Source of the DNA: Clostridium sp. AM49-4BH | Lineage (GTDB): Bacteria; Bacillota; Clostridia; Lachnospirales; Lachnospiraceae | Reading direction: 5' to 3' | NCBI RefSeq assembly: GCF_003478335.1 | Contig: NZ_QUFB01000002.1 | Location: 62,001-126,000, forward strand | DNA length: 64,000 nucleotides | Part shown: one piece after another, positions 56,561-64,000 of the stretch | How positions within the stretch are numbered: the stretch's first letter is position 1 | How the letters are laid out: each line of letters opens with the position of its first letter | Notes under the pieces: model-generated | Databases searched by the model: none | Seen by the model: only the letters and a program-made list of their open reading frames with translations | Told to the model about the DNA's origin: nothing | Translations under genes and position numbers: made by a program

Positions 56561-57517
56561 ATGTATGATTTTGAAGAGTTTAAAAATGTTATGGAACAGA
56601 TGGTAAAAGAAAAATTTTCGGAGGGATATCAAGTCGAACGGCATAAAGTGATCAAAAACAATCAACTTGAATTGGATAGTTTGGTAATATTGACAGAGGA
56701 TACTAATGTATCACCACAGTTTTATATGCAGCAGCTCTATCCAAGATATGAACAGGGAGAGACGATGGAACAGTTAGTAGCTGACATTGTTTCGACCTAT
56801 CACGAAACAGCCAAAAACAATCGGTTCGACAGTGAGAATCTTACATTGGAGGCGTGTCGGGAACAAATTATTTACCGAGTGGTATCTTTAGAGAAAAATG
56901 AAGAGCAGTTGGCGGAAGTTCCTTACATTCCATTTATGGATCTGGCAATCACTTTTCATTGTCTGATGGTGCAGGATGAACATGGAATTGCCTCTTTCCG
57001 GATCAGCCTTGATCTAATGCAGAAATGGGGATTGGATCATCAGACGTTGTTTACGATCGCACAAAACAATACGATGAAGCGTTTCCCGATTTCTATATGT
57101 CGTATGGAAACTATGTTATATGAGTTCTTTCAGCAGACAGATCATGAAAGCTCCTTGGATGATATTATGCAGACGGGGGATGAAAATATTTGGGGGAATC
57201 GAGCGTTTTGGGCAAAAAGTCGCGAAGGTGATCCATATGTTCTAACAAATTCGTCGAAGATTAATGGTGCGGCGGTTGTTTTGTATCCGCAATGCTTACA
57301 GCATATAGGAGAAAATATAGGAGGCAATTATTATTTGCTGCCTAGCAGCATCCATGAAATGATCATTATGCCGGAAAATGCAACAATGTCTCGGAAAGAA
57401 TTGTGTGAGATGGTTACGGAGGTCAACGCGCAGTATGTTGAGCAGGATGAAGTATTATCGGATGCCGTTTATTATTATTCCTGTGTCAATAAAACATTGC
57501 AGATCTGCAACGGATAG
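56561..57517 (+). CDS. DUF5688 family protein
   Basis: The open frame begins at 56348, but the family start (M-x-D-F-E-E-F) is the ATG at 56561 with GGAGG 10 bases upstream, giving 318 residues. It opens FKNVMEQMVKEKF and the middle has YRVVSLEKNEEQLAEVPYIPFMDLAI. Similar proteins occur in many copies in Lachnospiraceae genomes and have no known role. There is no signal peptide or membrane helix, so it is likely cytoplasmic. It stands alone between a long non-coding stretch and an AT-rich hairpin. Confidence 0.8.
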   Translation: MYDFEEFKNVMEQMVKEKFSEGYQVERHKVIKNNQLELDSLVILTEDTNVSPQFYMQQLYPRYEQGETMEQLVADIVSTYHETAKNNRFDSENLTLEACREQIIYRVVSLEKNEEQLAEVPYIPFMDLAITFHCLMVQDEHGIASFRISLDLMQKWGLDHQTLFTIAQNNTMKRFPISICRMETMLYEFFQQTDHESSLDDIMQTGDENIWGNRAFWAKSREGDPYVLTNSSKINGAAVVLYPQCLQHIGENIGGNYYLLPSSIHEMIIMPENATMSRKELCEMVTEVNAQYVEQDEVLSDAVYYYSCVNKTLQICNG

Positions 57518-57541
57518 CTTAATACATATCATTTATTAAGC
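57517..57541 (+). terminator. AT-rich hairpin after the DUF5688 gene
   Basis: GCTTAATA (57517-57524) pairs with TATTAAGC (57534-57541). No T tract follows, so its terminator role is doubtful. Confidence 0.35.
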
Positions 57542-57605
57542 GATATGAGGTTGTGAAAAAAAATTGAGGAATGGGAAGTTATTACAAGTTTGTACTAAGT
57601 AGCTA

Positions 57606-57634
57606 TTTAAAAAGAGTTAGAAATTGTGTATAAT
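57606..57634 (+). promoter_or_regulatory. Possible promoter for the YjfB gene
   Basis: TTTAAA (57606-57611) is 17 bases from a perfect TATAAT (57629-57634). No flagellar-sigma type pattern was seen in the gap, although YjfB relatives are motility-linked. Confidence 0.45.
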
Positions 57635-57675
57635 AGGAAAAAGAGTTTTGCTTAAACAGCAAAGGAGTGGATTTT

Positions 57676-57864
57676 ATGGATATGGTAAATAGTATTGCCG
57701 ATATGTCGATCGCGATGGCAGGCAATCAGTTGATGACTAATGTCAGCACGGCAGTTCTTGATATGACGATGGATACCTATCAGGAACAGGCTGCGGAACT
57801 GACTAAAATGATGGAGACTTCTGTGACACCCCATTTAGGACAGCATATCGACATGACGATTTAA
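57676..57864 (+). CDS. yjfB: YjfB-family putative motility protein
   Basis: This is a 62-residue small protein. The pattern of short helices with VNSIADMSIAMAGNQLMTNV and VLDMTMDTYQEQAAEL matches the YjfB family, whose Bacillus member is co-regulated with flagellar genes; its molecular role is unknown. AAAGGAG lies 8 bases before the ATG at 57676, which is preferred to the in-frame GTG at 57667. It stands between its own promoter-like site and terminator. Confidence 0.75.
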   Translation: MDMVNSIADMSIAMAGNQLMTNVSTAVLDMTMDTYQEQAAELTKMMETSVTPHLGQHIDMTI

Positions 57865-57878
57865 GAGGACAATGAAAT

Positions 57879-57914
57879 GGAAACGAGACAGTCTTACGAC
57901 TGGCTCGTTTCTTG
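57879..57914 (+). terminator. Terminator after yjfB
   Basis: AAACGAGACAGTC pairs with GACTGGCTCGTTT (one mismatch) around TTAC, and a short T-rich tail follows. Confidence 0.7.
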
Positions 57915-57952
57915 ATTACAAAAAAATGGAGTCTGTGGTAATTATGATGGAA

Positions 57953-57961
57953 TGCTATAAT
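57953..57961 (+). promoter_or_regulatory. Extended -10 promoter for the Ser/Gly-rich protein
   Basis: TGCTATAAT is a perfect extended -10 box 52 bases before the gene. No good -35 is visible. Confidence 0.4.
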
Positions 57962-58012
57962 GATATTGTGTTTGATCGTTTCGTGTGAGAAGAGTTTGTA
58001 TGGGAGGATAGA

Positions 58013-58486
58013 ATGATGAAAAAGAAGTTAAATATTAATTGGACAATAGTAGCAATTATATTGACGATAATCGGTGTTGGATATTTTATTTCATTGGTTC
58101 ATGAGGTGAATGAGAAAGATCGTGAAAGAGAATATAATATACATCATTATTCCACAGGAAAGAGTTCATCAGGGAGTTATTCAACCGGTGGCAGCTCGTC
58201 AGGAACGTCGTCATATGGTAATAGTTCGACATCCGGCAGTAGTTCGACATCCGGGAGCAGTACATCCGGGAGTAGCTCGTCTGGCAGCAGTACATCCGGG
58301 AGCAGCTCATCAGGAAGCAGTTCATCCTATAACAGAAATTACAACAGTGGATCTTCGAGTAAATCTTTTGATGCGGATGACTATGATGTAGATGGTTATT
58401 ATGAAGATAATAAATCGGATTATGATAATTACGATGATGCCTATGATGCTTTTGAAGATGACGAGGATTCGTGGGATGATTATTGA
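58013..58486 (+). CDS. Membrane-anchored Ser/Gly-rich low-complexity protein
   Basis: The 157 residues fall into three parts. One membrane helix (about 10-28) comes first. A Ser/Gly/Thr tract (about 48-108, units like TSGSSS) follows. The acidic C-terminus is full of Asp and Tyr (DDYDVDGYYEDN, DDAYDAFEDDEDSWDDY). Two adjacent ATGs (58013, 58016) lie behind GGAGG. The linker-like tract suggests that the acidic end is held away from the membrane. No family is recognised. Confidence 0.7.
   Translation: MMKKKLNINWTIVAIILTIIGVGYFISLVHEVNEKDREREYNIHHYSTGKSSSGSYSTGGSSSGTSSYGNSSTSGSSSTSGSSTSGSSSSGSSTSGSSSSGSSSSYNRNYNSGSSSKSFDADDYDVDGYYEDNKSDYDNYDDAYDAFEDDEDSWDDY
58197..58325 (+). repeat. Imperfect short repeats encoding the Ser/Gly tract
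   Basis: Units such as ACATCCGGGAGCAGT and TCGTCTGGCAGCAGT recur in frame with small changes. Such tracts can expand or contract by slippage. Confidence 0.7.
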
Positions 58487-58539
58487 TGCAAATGGAATAG
58501 AGAAGCTTACCAATATTAAAAGTACACCAGATCCGTGCC

Positions 58540-58568
58540 TTGACGGTTATATTCCCTTATGCTATAAT
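58540..58568 (+). promoter_or_regulatory. Strong promoter for tRNA-Arg
   Basis: TTGACG (58540-58545) and a perfect TATAAT (58563-58568) are 17 bases apart, placing the start about 12 bases before the tRNA. Confidence 0.8.
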
Positions 58569-58586
58569 ATTTCTCGCTGATTAATT

Positions 58587-58659
58587 GCACCTGTAGCTCA
58601 GTGGATAGAGCAACGGTTTCCGGAACCGTGTGCCGGGGGTTCGAGTCCCTCCAGGTGCG
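58587..58659 (+). tRNA. tRNA-Arg, anticodon CCG
   Basis: The 73-base cloverleaf is complete. The acceptor GCACCTG pairs with CAGGTGC, the D-stem is GCTC/GAGC, and the anticodon stem ACGGT/ACCGT closes the loop TTCCGGA, which reads CCG. The T-arm GGGGG/CCCTC holds TTCGAGT. The discriminator base is G and CCA is not encoded. It reads the CGG arginine codon. Confidence 0.95.
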
Positions 58660-58688
58660 TTTTGATATTTGAGGAAGGATGTGGGTAT

Positions 58689-59516
58689 ATGCCGCTGCGA
58701 TATAAAAAGTTTATTTTAATCTTTACGCTGGCAGTTATGTTTATTGGGTTGGGAACATTTTCTTTGATGGCTCCGGATCTTAATTTTTCGTTGTCAGCCA
58801 CGAAGAGTGATGAACAGAATATAGCGGATGCGATAAAAGGCAAGTCGGATAAAGATATTAAAGAAGAGATTACCGATCTTGTGAAAGAATATTTTGATGC
58901 CAGACAGAAAGTAGATATGGATGCCTTGGCAGATTGTGTGACCGATGTGGACAACATTGACGAGCGCAAGTTGGTGGCGGCAGCGGAATATATTGAAAAA
59001 TATGAGAATATTTCCTGCACGATCAAGGAAGGCTATGAAACAGGAAGTTATCGTGTTTACGCCTATCATGAAGATAAATTATATGATATTGATACGAAGA
59101 TTCCATCGCTTACGGCATTATACATCAAGATGCAGCCGGATGGAAGATTTATGTTGCATTTTGGGACCTTGTCCGGCAAAGAGCAGAAGAAGATTGAAAA
59201 GCTGGATGCCAGCAAAGACGTCAAGGCGTTGCAGGATTCGGTTAATAAGAAATTAGAGGAGCTTCAAAGTACAAATCAAGAAGTTCGTGATTTCTGCAAT
59301 ATGTTGAATGAGTCTTCGGGCGATGGACCGGAAAGCACGGCTAATATTGATGAAGAAGCCGGAAGTGCGAATGGAGCAACCCCGGTGCCAACCGCACAGG
59401 GGGCACAAACACAAGCACCGGCGGCGACACAGGCTCCGGCGGCGACACAGGCTCCGATGGCAACACAAGCACCGGCAGCGACGCAGGCACCAGCCGCTAC
59501 ACAGGCTGCACAGTAA
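58689..59516 (+). CDS. Exported or membrane-anchored protein with a TQAPAA-repeat tail
   Basis: The open frame begins at 58662, but the ATG at 58689 with GGAAGG upstream is a better start, giving 275 residues. An N-terminal hydrophobic segment (about 8-30) is an anchor or signal peptide. A domain of about 170 residues follows, opening near SDKDIKEEITDLVKEYFDARQKVD, which resembles NTF2-like small extracellular domains. The last ~60 residues are Ala, Pro, Thr and Gln in six-residue repeats, a wall-spanning or spacer sequence. Its function is not known. Confidence 0.7.
   Translation: MPLRYKKFILIFTLAVMFIGLGTFSLMAPDLNFSLSATKSDEQNIADAIKGKSDKDIKEEITDLVKEYFDARQKVDMDALADCVTDVDNIDERKLVAAAEYIEKYENISCTIKEGYETGSYRVYAYHEDKLYDIDTKIPSLTALYIKMQPDGRFMLHFGTLSGKEQKKIEKLDASKDVKALQDSVNKKLEELQSTNQEVRDFCNMLNESSGDGPESTANIDEEAGSANGATPVPTAQGAQTQAPAATQAPAATQAPMATQAPAATQAPAATQAAQ
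59409..59513 (+). repeat. Tandem 18-base repeats (TQAPAA)
   Basis: Five in-frame units of 18 bases (59409-59498) encode TQAPAA with one variant (TQAPMA), ending in a partial unit. Confidence 0.8.
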
Positions 59517-59537
59517 ATGAGGAAGTATAGGTAAGAT

Positions 59538-59567
59538 AAGGTGATTCTTTTGAAGAGTCACCTTTTT
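59538..59567 (+). terminator. Terminator after the repeat-tail protein
   Basis: AAGGTGATTCTT pairs with AAGAGTCACCTT around a short TTG loop, followed by TTT. Confidence 0.8.
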
Positions 59568-59684
59568 CCATAAGGAAAGCAGGCAACACAGATGAGACTG
59601 CGTTTTGGGGTATACAGGCATGAAGCAGTAGGAAAGAAGTTCGCAGAGTTACTTTGCGGATGGAGAAAGGAATGTAACAATAGT

Positions 59685-60407
59685 ATGGCAGACAATACGG
59701 GAGTAAGGATTAATAAATTTTTAAGTGAAGCGGGGGTATGCTCGAGGCGCGAGGCTGATCGAATGGTGGAGCAGGGGCGCATCACGATTGATGATAAGCC
59801 GGTAACAGCCGGTACGAGAGTGCATGACGGAGCTGTTGTGCGGGTAGATGGACGCCAAGTGACCAAAGAAGAGGAAGAGATTTTTCTGGCGTTTTATAAG
59901 CCCAAGGGGATCGTTTGCACGACAGCGCAGGAGGAAAATGGAGAACCGATCAAGAATGTTGTAGATTATATTGATTATCCAAAGCGAGTTTATCCTGTCG
60001 GCAGATTGGATCAGGCTTCGGAAGGGCTATTGCTTTTGACCAATCAAGGCGATGTAATGGAAAAAATTCTGCGCAGCCGTTACGGACATGAAAAAGAATA
60101 TTTTGTCAAGGTAGATCGTCCAATCCGCGATGAAGATTTACGTAAACTTGCCGCCGGTGTTCCGATTTTGGACACTGTAACAAAACCGTGCAAAGTGTGG
60201 CGGGAAGATGCGGATAGTTTTCATATCATATTGACGCAGGGATTAAATCGTCAGATCCGACGAATGTGTGAATATTTGGATTATCGGGTAACGCATTTGC
60301 GGCGTGACCGCGTGATGAATATTACATTAAAAGGGTTGAAAAAAGGCCGTTATCGCAGCTTGACGCCAATGGAGATCCGCGTGCTTCGCAAAGAACTGGA
60401 GCGGTAA
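59685..60407 (+). CDS. rluF: RluF-type 23S rRNA pseudouridine synthase
   Basis: The start is placed at 59685 (MADNTGVRINKFLSEAG) where family similarity begins; the frame is open back to 59592. That gives 240 residues. An S4 RNA-binding domain (about 8-65) precedes the catalytic domain with the Asp in VGRLDQASEGLLLLTN. The C-terminal GLNRQIRRMCEYL and GVPILDTVTKPCKV match RluF more than RluB. The exact target uridine is inferred. GGAGAAAGG lies upstream. Confidence 0.88.
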   Translation: MADNTGVRINKFLSEAGVCSRREADRMVEQGRITIDDKPVTAGTRVHDGAVVRVDGRQVTKEEEEIFLAFYKPKGIVCTTAQEENGEPIKNVVDYIDYPKRVYPVGRLDQASEGLLLLTNQGDVMEKILRSRYGHEKEYFVKVDRPIRDEDLRKLAAGVPILDTVTKPCKVWREDADSFHIILTQGLNRQIRRMCEYLDYRVTHLRRDRVMNITLKGLKKGRYRSLTPMEIRVLRKELER

Positions 60408-60427
60408 CGTCAGCATTTTCAGAAAGA

Positions 60428-62398
60428 ATGGGGAATGATATGGAAGAGAAGAGAGCTAGGATCTTAGAGTTAGTAGAGCAGTTAAATCACGCGGCGGCAG
60501 TGTATTATCAGGGTCGTGATGAGGTTATGAGTAACTACGAATACGACAAACAATACGATGAATTACAGGCATTAGAAAAGGAGACGGGGATTGTTTTGGC
60601 GGGTAGTCCGACGCAGCGTGTAGGTTATGAGGTGCTTAGTGAGCTGCCAAAAGAACAACATCCTTCGCCGATGCTTTCTTTGGACAAGACAAAGGATACA
60701 GAACAATTAGCGGCTTGGCTTGGTGAGCATCCGGGTCTGCTTTCGTGGAAAATGGATGGGCTTACTATCGTACTTACGTATCAGGAGGGAACCCTGCAAA
60801 AGGCAGTTACCCGCGGTAATGGTCAGGTAGGAGAAGTCATTACCGGTAATGCCCGTATGTTTGATAATGTACCGTTGCAGATCCCGTTTCAGGGAGAATT
60901 GGTACTGCGCGGAGAAGCGGTGATTACGTATTCCAGATTTCGGGAGATCAATGAATCCCTTCCGGTGGAAGAACAATATAAAAATCCGCGTAATTTGTGC
61001 AGCGGTTCTGTACGCCAGCTTGATAGCCGTGTTACCAAGAGCAGACATGTGAACTTTTTTGCTTTTTCGCTCGTGACGGCAGAAGGTGTTGATTTCGAAG
61101 ATTCGCAGGAGAATAAATTCAAATTTTTGCAGGAACAGGGATTTACGGTTGTCGAATATGTTCGTGTTACCGGGGAGACATTGCCTGCAGCAGTGGCAGA
61201 ATTTGCAGAAAAAATCGTCACCAATGATTTTCCGTCGGATGGCCTTGTACTTCTTATGGATGAGATCGCATACGGAGAGAGTTTGGGAAGAACCGCTAAA
61301 TTTCCGCGAAATGCGATGGCTTTTAAGTGGGCAGATGAAATAGCCGAAACGGTGTTAGAGAAAGTGGAGTGGAGTGCCTCGAGAACGGGGTTGATCAATC
61401 CGGTTGCAGTGTTTGAGCCGGTGGAATTGGAAGGAACAACGGTAAGTCGTGCGAGTGTGCATAATGTCAGCATAGTTGAACAGCTTGCTTTGGGGGTTGG
61501 TGATCATATTCAGGTGTATAAAGCAAATATGATCATTCCACAGATCGCGGAAAATATGACACGAAGCGGGACGTTACCTATTCCGGAAGAATGTCCGGTG
61601 TGTCATAGTGCAACAGCCATTCATGAAGAAAATGGAGTGAAGGCTTTGTTTTGCGAAAATGCATCCTGTCCGGCTAAGAAGATCAAAAGTTTTTCACATT
61701 TTGTCAGCAGGGATGCGATGAATATTGACGGCATGTCAGAAGCAACGATCGAGAAATTGATGAATCAGGATATGATCCATGAACCTGCAGATCTGTTTCG
61801 ATTAGATCGATATAAAGACCAGATCATTGCAATGGATGGGTTTGGCGAAAAATCTTACGAAAAAATGGTTCAGTCAGCGACAAGGGCGGCACATACGACG
61901 ATCATTCGTTTTTTGTATAGTTTAGGCATTCCGAATGTAGGATTATCCAATGCCGGACTGATCTGTCGCTATTGCGCATATGATTTTGATCGTGTTTTGG
62001 CGGTTTCTGAAGAGGAGCTGACACAGATTGATGGCGTTGGTGCTGTGATCGCCAAAGCGGTAACAGATTATTTTGCGGTTGAGGCGAATCGACAAGTAGT
62101 GCAACATCTGTTACAATATATTACGCTCGAGAAAATTGCGGATGATAATGTATCGAAAGATATGGAGGGAATCACGTTTGTAATTACCGGATCCGTTGAG
62201 CGGTTCAAAAACCGCAAAGAGCTGAAAGAGCTGATTGAATCGCATGGCGGAAAGGTGACAGGCAGTGTCACTTCTAAGACGAACTATTTGATCAACAACG
62301 ATGCGATGAGCAACTCGACAAAAAATAAAAAAGCAAGAGAGCTTGGAATACCGATTTTGACGGAGCAAGCGTTTATAGAACAATATCACTTGTCCTAG
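60428..62398 (+). CDS. ligA: NAD-dependent DNA ligase
   Basis: LigA seals nicks in replication and repair using NAD. The 656 residues have, in order, the Ia domain (1-60), the adenylation domain with Lys108 in KMDG, the OB fold, the zinc finger (CPVC...CENASCPAKK near 398-416), helix-hairpin-helix repeats and a C-terminal BRCT domain (about 580-654). The start may be the ATG at 60428 or at 60440, the latter preceded by GGGGAA. It follows the rluF-like gene by 20 bases. Confidence 0.96.
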   Translation: MGNDMEEKRARILELVEQLNHAAAVYYQGRDEVMSNYEYDKQYDELQALEKETGIVLAGSPTQRVGYEVLSELPKEQHPSPMLSLDKTKDTEQLAAWLGEHPGLLSWKMDGLTIVLTYQEGTLQKAVTRGNGQVGEVITGNARMFDNVPLQIPFQGELVLRGEAVITYSRFREINESLPVEEQYKNPRNLCSGSVRQLDSRVTKSRHVNFFAFSLVTAEGVDFEDSQENKFKFLQEQGFTVVEYVRVTGETLPAAVAEFAEKIVTNDFPSDGLVLLMDEIAYGESLGRTAKFPRNAMAFKWADEIAETVLEKVEWSASRTGLINPVAVFEPVELEGTTVSRASVHNVSIVEQLALGVGDHIQVYKANMIIPQIAENMTRSGTLPIPEECPVCHSATAIHEENGVKALFCENASCPAKKIKSFSHFVSRDAMNIDGMSEATIEKLMNQDMIHEPADLFRLDRYKDQIIAMDGFGEKSYEKMVQSATRAAHTTIIRFLYSLGIPNVGLSNAGLICRYCAYDFDRVLAVSEEELTQIDGVGAVIAKAVTDYFAVEANRQVVQHLLQYITLEKIADDNVSKDMEGITFVITGSVERFKNRKELKELIESHGGKVTGSVTSKTNYLINNDAMSNSTKNKKARELGIPILTEQAFIEQYHLS

Positions 62399-62434
62399 CA
62401 GAAAAGTGCAGATATGCAGAAATGAGGTTTTATT

Positions 62435-63343
62435 ATGCCAATTAAAGTACAAAATAATCTTCCGGCGAAAAAGATCATGGAGCAGGAAAATATATTTATG
62501 ATGGACGAAACGCGTGCAACGACGCAGAATATCCGTCCACTGTATATTGCTGTTCTCAATCTGATGCCACTAAAGGAAGATACGGAGGTTCAGCTGCTAC
62601 GCAGTTTATCCAATACGCCATTGCAGATCGAGATTACATTTTTGACAACAGCATCGTATATTGGTAAAAATACGACGCTCAGTCATTTGAATGAGTTTTA
62701 TAAGACCTACGATGATGTAAAAGAACGTAAATTTGACGGTTTGATCATTACGGGTGCTCCGGTGGAGCAGATGGAATATGAGGAAGTGCAGTATTGGGAA
62801 GAACTGAAGCAGATCATGGAATGGTCTAAGGCGAATGTGACGTCAACAATGCATATTTGTTGGGGGGCTCAGGCAGGACTGTATTATCATTATGGAATCA
62901 AGAAGCATCTGCTTCCGAAGAAAATAGTTGGTGTGTATGAACATCGGGTACACCATCGAAAAGCACCGCTTCTTCGCGGATTTGACGATGTATTTTATGC
63001 ACCACATTCCCGTTATACCGGAGTTGATCATGAGGCGATTGCAGCGTGTGATACGCTAACTGTACTTGCAGACTCTGACAAGGTGGGAGAACTGTTATTA
63101 GTATCTGATGATGGTAAGCAGATCTTTGTGATGGGACATTTGGAATATGATCGTCTGACGTTGGATTACGAATACAAGCGTGACAGTAAAAAAGGCTTAA
63201 ATCCTGATCTGCCGGAGAATTATTATCCGGATGACGATTCGTCACAAAGACCATTGCTTCGTTGGAGAGGTGCTTCCAATGCCTTGTTTTCTAACTGGGT
63301 CAATTACTACGTATACCAAAATACGCCTTATGAGTGGTCATAA
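62435..63343 (+). CDS. metA: Homoserine O-acetyltransferase, MetA family
   Basis: MetA acylates homoserine in methionine synthesis. The 302 residues carry the catalytic Cys142 (HICWGAQAG) and the His/Glu partners later (MGHLEYDR). Residue 111 is Glu (GAPVEQM). In this family Glu111 goes with acetyl-CoA use and Gly111 with succinyl-CoA, so acetyl transfer is expected. AAATGAGG precedes the ATG. No SAM riboswitch or T-box is visible in the 36-base gap upstream. Confidence 0.93.
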   Translation: MPIKVQNNLPAKKIMEQENIFMMDETRATTQNIRPLYIAVLNLMPLKEDTEVQLLRSLSNTPLQIEITFLTTASYIGKNTTLSHLNEFYKTYDDVKERKFDGLIITGAPVEQMEYEEVQYWEELKQIMEWSKANVTSTMHICWGAQAGLYYHYGIKKHLLPKKIVGVYEHRVHHRKAPLLRGFDDVFYAPHSRYTGVDHEAIAACDTLTVLADSDKVGELLLVSDDGKQIFVMGHLEYDRLTLDYEYKRDSKKGLNPDLPENYYPDDDSSQRPLLRWRGASNALFSNWVNYYVYQNTPYEWS

Positions 63344-63396
63344 ATGTGAGTGCGTAGCCCCGTCATGGATTATTTGAAATTATGTGAGCAATTATT

Positions 63397-64000
63397 ATGA
63401 AAAATGAAAACAAATTAAAATACGAAAAATATATTATGAATATATCCCTGATCGGAAGCGTTCTGTTTATGATCGCAGAAGGTGTTATGGCATTTTGGAC
63501 GAGATCACATTCTATTTTGATGGACTGTATCTTTGATTTGACAGATCTGATCATGATCGGTCCGTTTTTATTACTGGTGCCATTGCTGTATAAGCCGGTA
63601 ACAGAGCGCAGGCCATACGGTTTTGCCCAGGTGGAGTCATTGTTTGTCGTTATTAAGTACAGTGTGCTATTGGCGATCACGGTCCGACTGGTTTGGGATA
63701 ACTTTTATGCAATATTGCATGGTGGTCGTGAAGTGGACGGCGGTAAGATTGCAGTGTTTGAGCTGATTGTTTGTGCGTGTTGTCTGATCGTTTATATGTT
63801 ACTGCATTATTTTAGCAGACGTTATGCATCTATGACGATACAGGCAGAGATTTACATATGGAAGCTGGATGTGATCTCCAGTTTGGGTGTTTCTCTTGCA
63901 TTTTTTGTAGAACAGTTTTTGCAAAAGACAACATGGAATCATCTGGCAGCTTATATTGATCCGATCGTTGCCATTATCATGTCGTGTTTGCTTTTAGTAG
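63397..64000 (+). CDS. Divergent cation-efflux (CDF) family transporter, N-terminal part
   Basis: The frame is open from the ATG at 63397 to the end of the window (201 codons seen). At least five hydrophobic segments are visible. The layout fits cation diffusion facilitators: SILMDCIFDLTDL replaces the usual S-x-x-L-x-x-D-x-x-H-x-x-x-D, RRPYGFAQVES matches H-P-Y-G-x-x-x-x-E, and WKLDVISSLGV matches the H-x-x-x-D of helix 5. Several usual His ligands are absent, so metal choice, or transport at all, is uncertain. The ribosome site is weak. Confidence 0.75.
   Translation, partial: MKNENKLKYEKYIMNISLIGSVLFMIAEGVMAFWTRSHSILMDCIFDLTDLIMIGPFLLLVPLLYKPVTERRPYGFAQVESLFVVIKYSVLLAITVRLVWDNFYAILHGGREVDGGKIAVFELIVCACCLIVYMLLHYFSRRYASMTIQAEIYIWKLDVISSLGVSLAFFVEQFLQKTTWNHLAAYIDPIVAIIMSCLLLV

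Noticed and set aside
58197..58325. Repeats in the Ser/Gly gene as a CRISPR array
   Set aside because: Units are short, contiguous and in frame with coding, with no spacers or cas genes.
62399..62434. SAM riboswitch before metA
   Set aside because: The gap to ligA is only 36 bases, too short for a known SAM aptamer.

Overview
The window is a 64 kb piece of a bacterial chromosome of moderate GC content. Every gene I could support lies on the + strand, as expected for one replication arm. Several traits point to a Firmicute of class Clostridia, most likely a Lachnospiraceae-type gut anaerobe: a T-box leader before pheST, a short-form HisG with HisZ, adjacent ispH and rpsA, dgt-dnaG-rpoD-trmK in a row, an NfnAB-type transhydrogenase, a DUF5688 protein and a YjfB-type motility protein. 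The genus is not determined.

Layout. 1-6.9 kb: end of glmM, then protein quality control (tig, clpP, clpX, lon) and the ribosome-assembly GTPase engB. 7-11.2 kb: cell wall (a secreted Big_2/NlpC-P60 protein, ddl, murF). 11.2-15.2 kb: T-box leader, pheS, pheT. 15.2-17 kb: three membrane proteins of unknown role, one VanZ-like. 17-19.1 kb: an ammonium channel fused to a PII regulator, preceded by a promoter and an immediate terminator-like hairpin. 19.2-23 kb: a two-component system. 23-31.4 kb: miaB, dgt, dnaG, rpoD, trmK and a nucleoside kinase. 31.5-38.7 kb: folD, rimO, pgsA, cinA-like, a BaiN-type flavoprotein, cmk, ispH, rpsA. 38.8-46.2 kb: an orphan cheR, then plsX, acpP, rnc, smc, ftsY. 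46.2-53.3 kb: threonine deaminase followed by hisZ-hisG-hisD-hisB and a HisF-like/HisI/HisE fusion, a small membrane protein and a CYTH protein. 53.4-55.7 kb: the two subunits of an NfnAB-like enzyme. 55.7-59.5 kb: the only accessory-looking part, with a long non-coding stretch, a DUF5688 protein, YjfB, a Ser/Gly-rich membrane protein, tRNA-Arg(CCG) and a lipid-anchored or secreted protein with a TQAPAA tail. 59.6-64 kb: rluF-like, ligA, metA and the start of a cation-efflux-like gene.

Five conserved genes (lon, plsX, smc, nfnA, nfnB) are each split by what looks like one missing base. All five shifts are in the same direction, and each restores a family-typical length when corrected. This is more likely a sequencing or assembly artefact than biology, although the plsX site is a correctly phased A_AAA_AAG heptamer.

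I see no mobile element, prophage, CRISPR array or rRNA. I did not find a clearly new multi-gene system. The best leads are the Amt-PII fusion with a Leu at the uridylylation position and its promoter-hairpin leader, the degenerate HisF-like domain on HisIE, and the 0.7 kb stretch before the DUF5688 gene, whose minus strand reads unusually like protein.
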